DNA of 7,833 bases from an uncultured Ectothiorhodospiraceae bacterium (GTDB lineage: Bacteria > Pseudomonadota > Gammaproteobacteria > UBA9214). Position 1 is the first letter of the stretch. Every line of letters begins with the position of its first letter. Both the position numbers and the translations under genes were made by a program. Positions 6,119-7,833 of the stretch are shown here, piece by piece. The stretch covers positions 1 through 7,833 of the forward strand of contig CAMYKJ010000045.1 in assembly GCA_947258945.1 (NCBI GenBank), given 5' to 3'. The notes under the pieces are model-generated. The model worked only from the letters and a program-made list of their open reading frames with translations. It was not told where the DNA came from and ran no database searches.

Positions 6119-6946
6119 TTACAAGATTTTCATGCCAATCCGGCCGAAATCGACACCGCCGTTTGCAGTGTCCCAGTTCATCCATATACGGAACGCCTTG
6201 CCGACAAGATTGGCCTCCGGTACTGCACCCCAGAAACGACTGTCGTTGCTGTTGTCACGATTGTCTCCCATGACGAAATACTCGCCGTCGGGCACTACGA
6301 ATTCACCTTCCAGGCCGGGCGTCCTCGTCATGACGAGAATATCATGCCGGACACCGTCAAGCTGCTCACTGCGCTTGCTGGCACCCGACATGGAAACCCC
6401 CGACCCCTTGCCCACATAGACGCCCGCCGGGACCTGGCCGATCGCCTCCCCGTTGATATAGACGACCTTGTTGAAATAGCCGATCCGGTCGCCAGGCAGC
6501 CCGACAACGCGCTTGATGTAATCAACCGTGGGATCTTTCGGGTAACGGAACACGACCACGTCGCCGCGCGACGGCTCGCCGATCTCGATGATCTTGGTAT
6601 CCAGCACCGGCAGCCGGATACCGTAGGAAAATTTGTTGACGAGAATGAAGTCGCCGACCAGCAGGGTCGGCATCATGGAACCGGACGGGATCCTGAACGG
6701 CTCGACCAGGAACGAACGCAACAACAGCACGGCCAGTATGACCGGGAAAAACGACTTGCTGTATTCGACCAGGGTGGATTCCTTCAGCGCCAGTGCGACC
6801 TTGTCTGAATCCCCGGCCTCTCCCTTTGCTACCAGCTCCTCGGCGCGCCGGCGCCGGCGGGGTGCGAACAACATGGCATCCACCGCCCAGGCCACGCCCG
6901 TGAACAGGGTTGCACCAACCAGAATTGTCGGAAAATCGATATTCAT
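6119..6946 (-). CDS. lepB: Signal peptidase I
   Basis: Signal peptidase I removes Sec and Tat signal peptides on the outer face of the cytoplasmic membrane using a Ser/Lys dyad. The 275-residue protein has two N-terminal membrane segments (about 5-27 and 65-81), separated by an Arg-rich cytoplasmic loop (APRRRRRAEEL). The catalytic Ser is S90 in PSGSMMPTL and the general base K145 in DYIKRVVGLPGD (family boxes B and D). Box E, GDNRDNSNDSRFWG, is at 227-240, and box C appears as RGDVVVFRYP (128-137). The length is moderately shorter than E. coli LepB (324), as in many gammaproteobacteria. GAGGA lies just upstream of the ATG at 6946. The gene follows lepA after 61 bases and leads into the DUF4845 gene. 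Confidence 0.97.
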   Translation of the reverse strand: MNIDFPTILVGATLFTGVAWAVDAMLFAPRRRRRAEELVAKGEAGDSDKVALALKESTLVEYSKSFFPVILAVLLLRSFLVEPFRIPSGSMMPTLLVGDFILVNKFSYGIRLPVLDTKIIEIGEPSRGDVVVFRYPKDPTVDYIKRVVGLPGDRIGYFNKVVYINGEAIGQVPAGVYVGKGSGVSMSGASKRSEQLDGVRHDILVMTRTPGLEGEFVVPDGEYFVMGDNRDNSNDSRFWGAVPEANLVGKAFRIWMNWDTANGGVDFGRIGMKIL

Positions 6947-7007
6947 TCTTTCCTCATGTTCCAGAAATCTGCCAGGTACCCATTATTGCCGTATTCGCCG
7001 TGAGCAC

Positions 7008-7833
<826 letters not shown>

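Noticed and set aside
6080..6808. Plus-strand open frame of 242 codons opposite lepB
   Set aside because: It is antisense to lepB, whose catalytic boxes are all present; the Asp/His/Arg-rich product has no recognisable domain.

Overview
The window reads as a chromosomal segment of a GC-rich gammaproteobacterium, perhaps of a Chromatiales-like lineage. That placement is inferred from gene order and protein style, not computed. The right-hand two thirds (about 2548-7833, all minus strand) is the conserved cluster lepA - lepB - DUF4845 gene - rnc - era - recO - pdxJ. It is packed as an operon: intergenic gaps are 0 to 86 bases, some starts and stops touch or overlap, and two genes use non-ATG starts (TTG for rnc, GTG for era). 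The products are the back-translocating GTPase LepA (C-terminal half only), signal peptidase I, a small membrane-anchored DUF4845 protein, RNase III, the 16S rRNA/30S maturation GTPase Era, the recombination mediator RecO and pyridoxine 5'-phosphate synthase PdxJ.

The left third is less regular. pdxJ meets a convergent plus-strand gene (2144-2563) tail to tail. That gene encodes a stand-alone histidine phosphotransfer (Hpt) domain resembling the C-terminal Hpt of BarA/GacS hybrid kinases. Upstream on the same strand is a small membrane-anchored gene (1666-2090) whose reading frame is broken near 1875-1902. Divergent from it, across a 183-base region with a promoter candidate and short palindromes, lies cysM (796-1482, minus). 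Its reading frame is open but lacks about 65-70 internal residues, including the glycine/threonine loop that binds the PLP phosphate. Its stop codon abuts the ATG of a secreted, beta-rich protein that runs off the left edge (1-795, minus); this gene has no stop inside the window and is easily overlooked.

The operon links membrane protein biogenesis (lepB), translation and ribosome assembly (lepA, rnc, era), recombinational repair (recO) and vitamin B6 synthesis (pdxJ). PdxJ makes the cofactor precursor that CysM-type enzymes need, but the CysM encoded here looks unable to hold PLP. I found no RNA genes, insertion sequences, CRISPR arrays or phage genes, and no gene-free stretch over 300 bases. 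I see no convincing undescribed system. The points most worth a second look are the two damaged genes flanking one divergent promoter region and the orphan Hpt protein sitting where a barA/gacS kinase gene might be expected.
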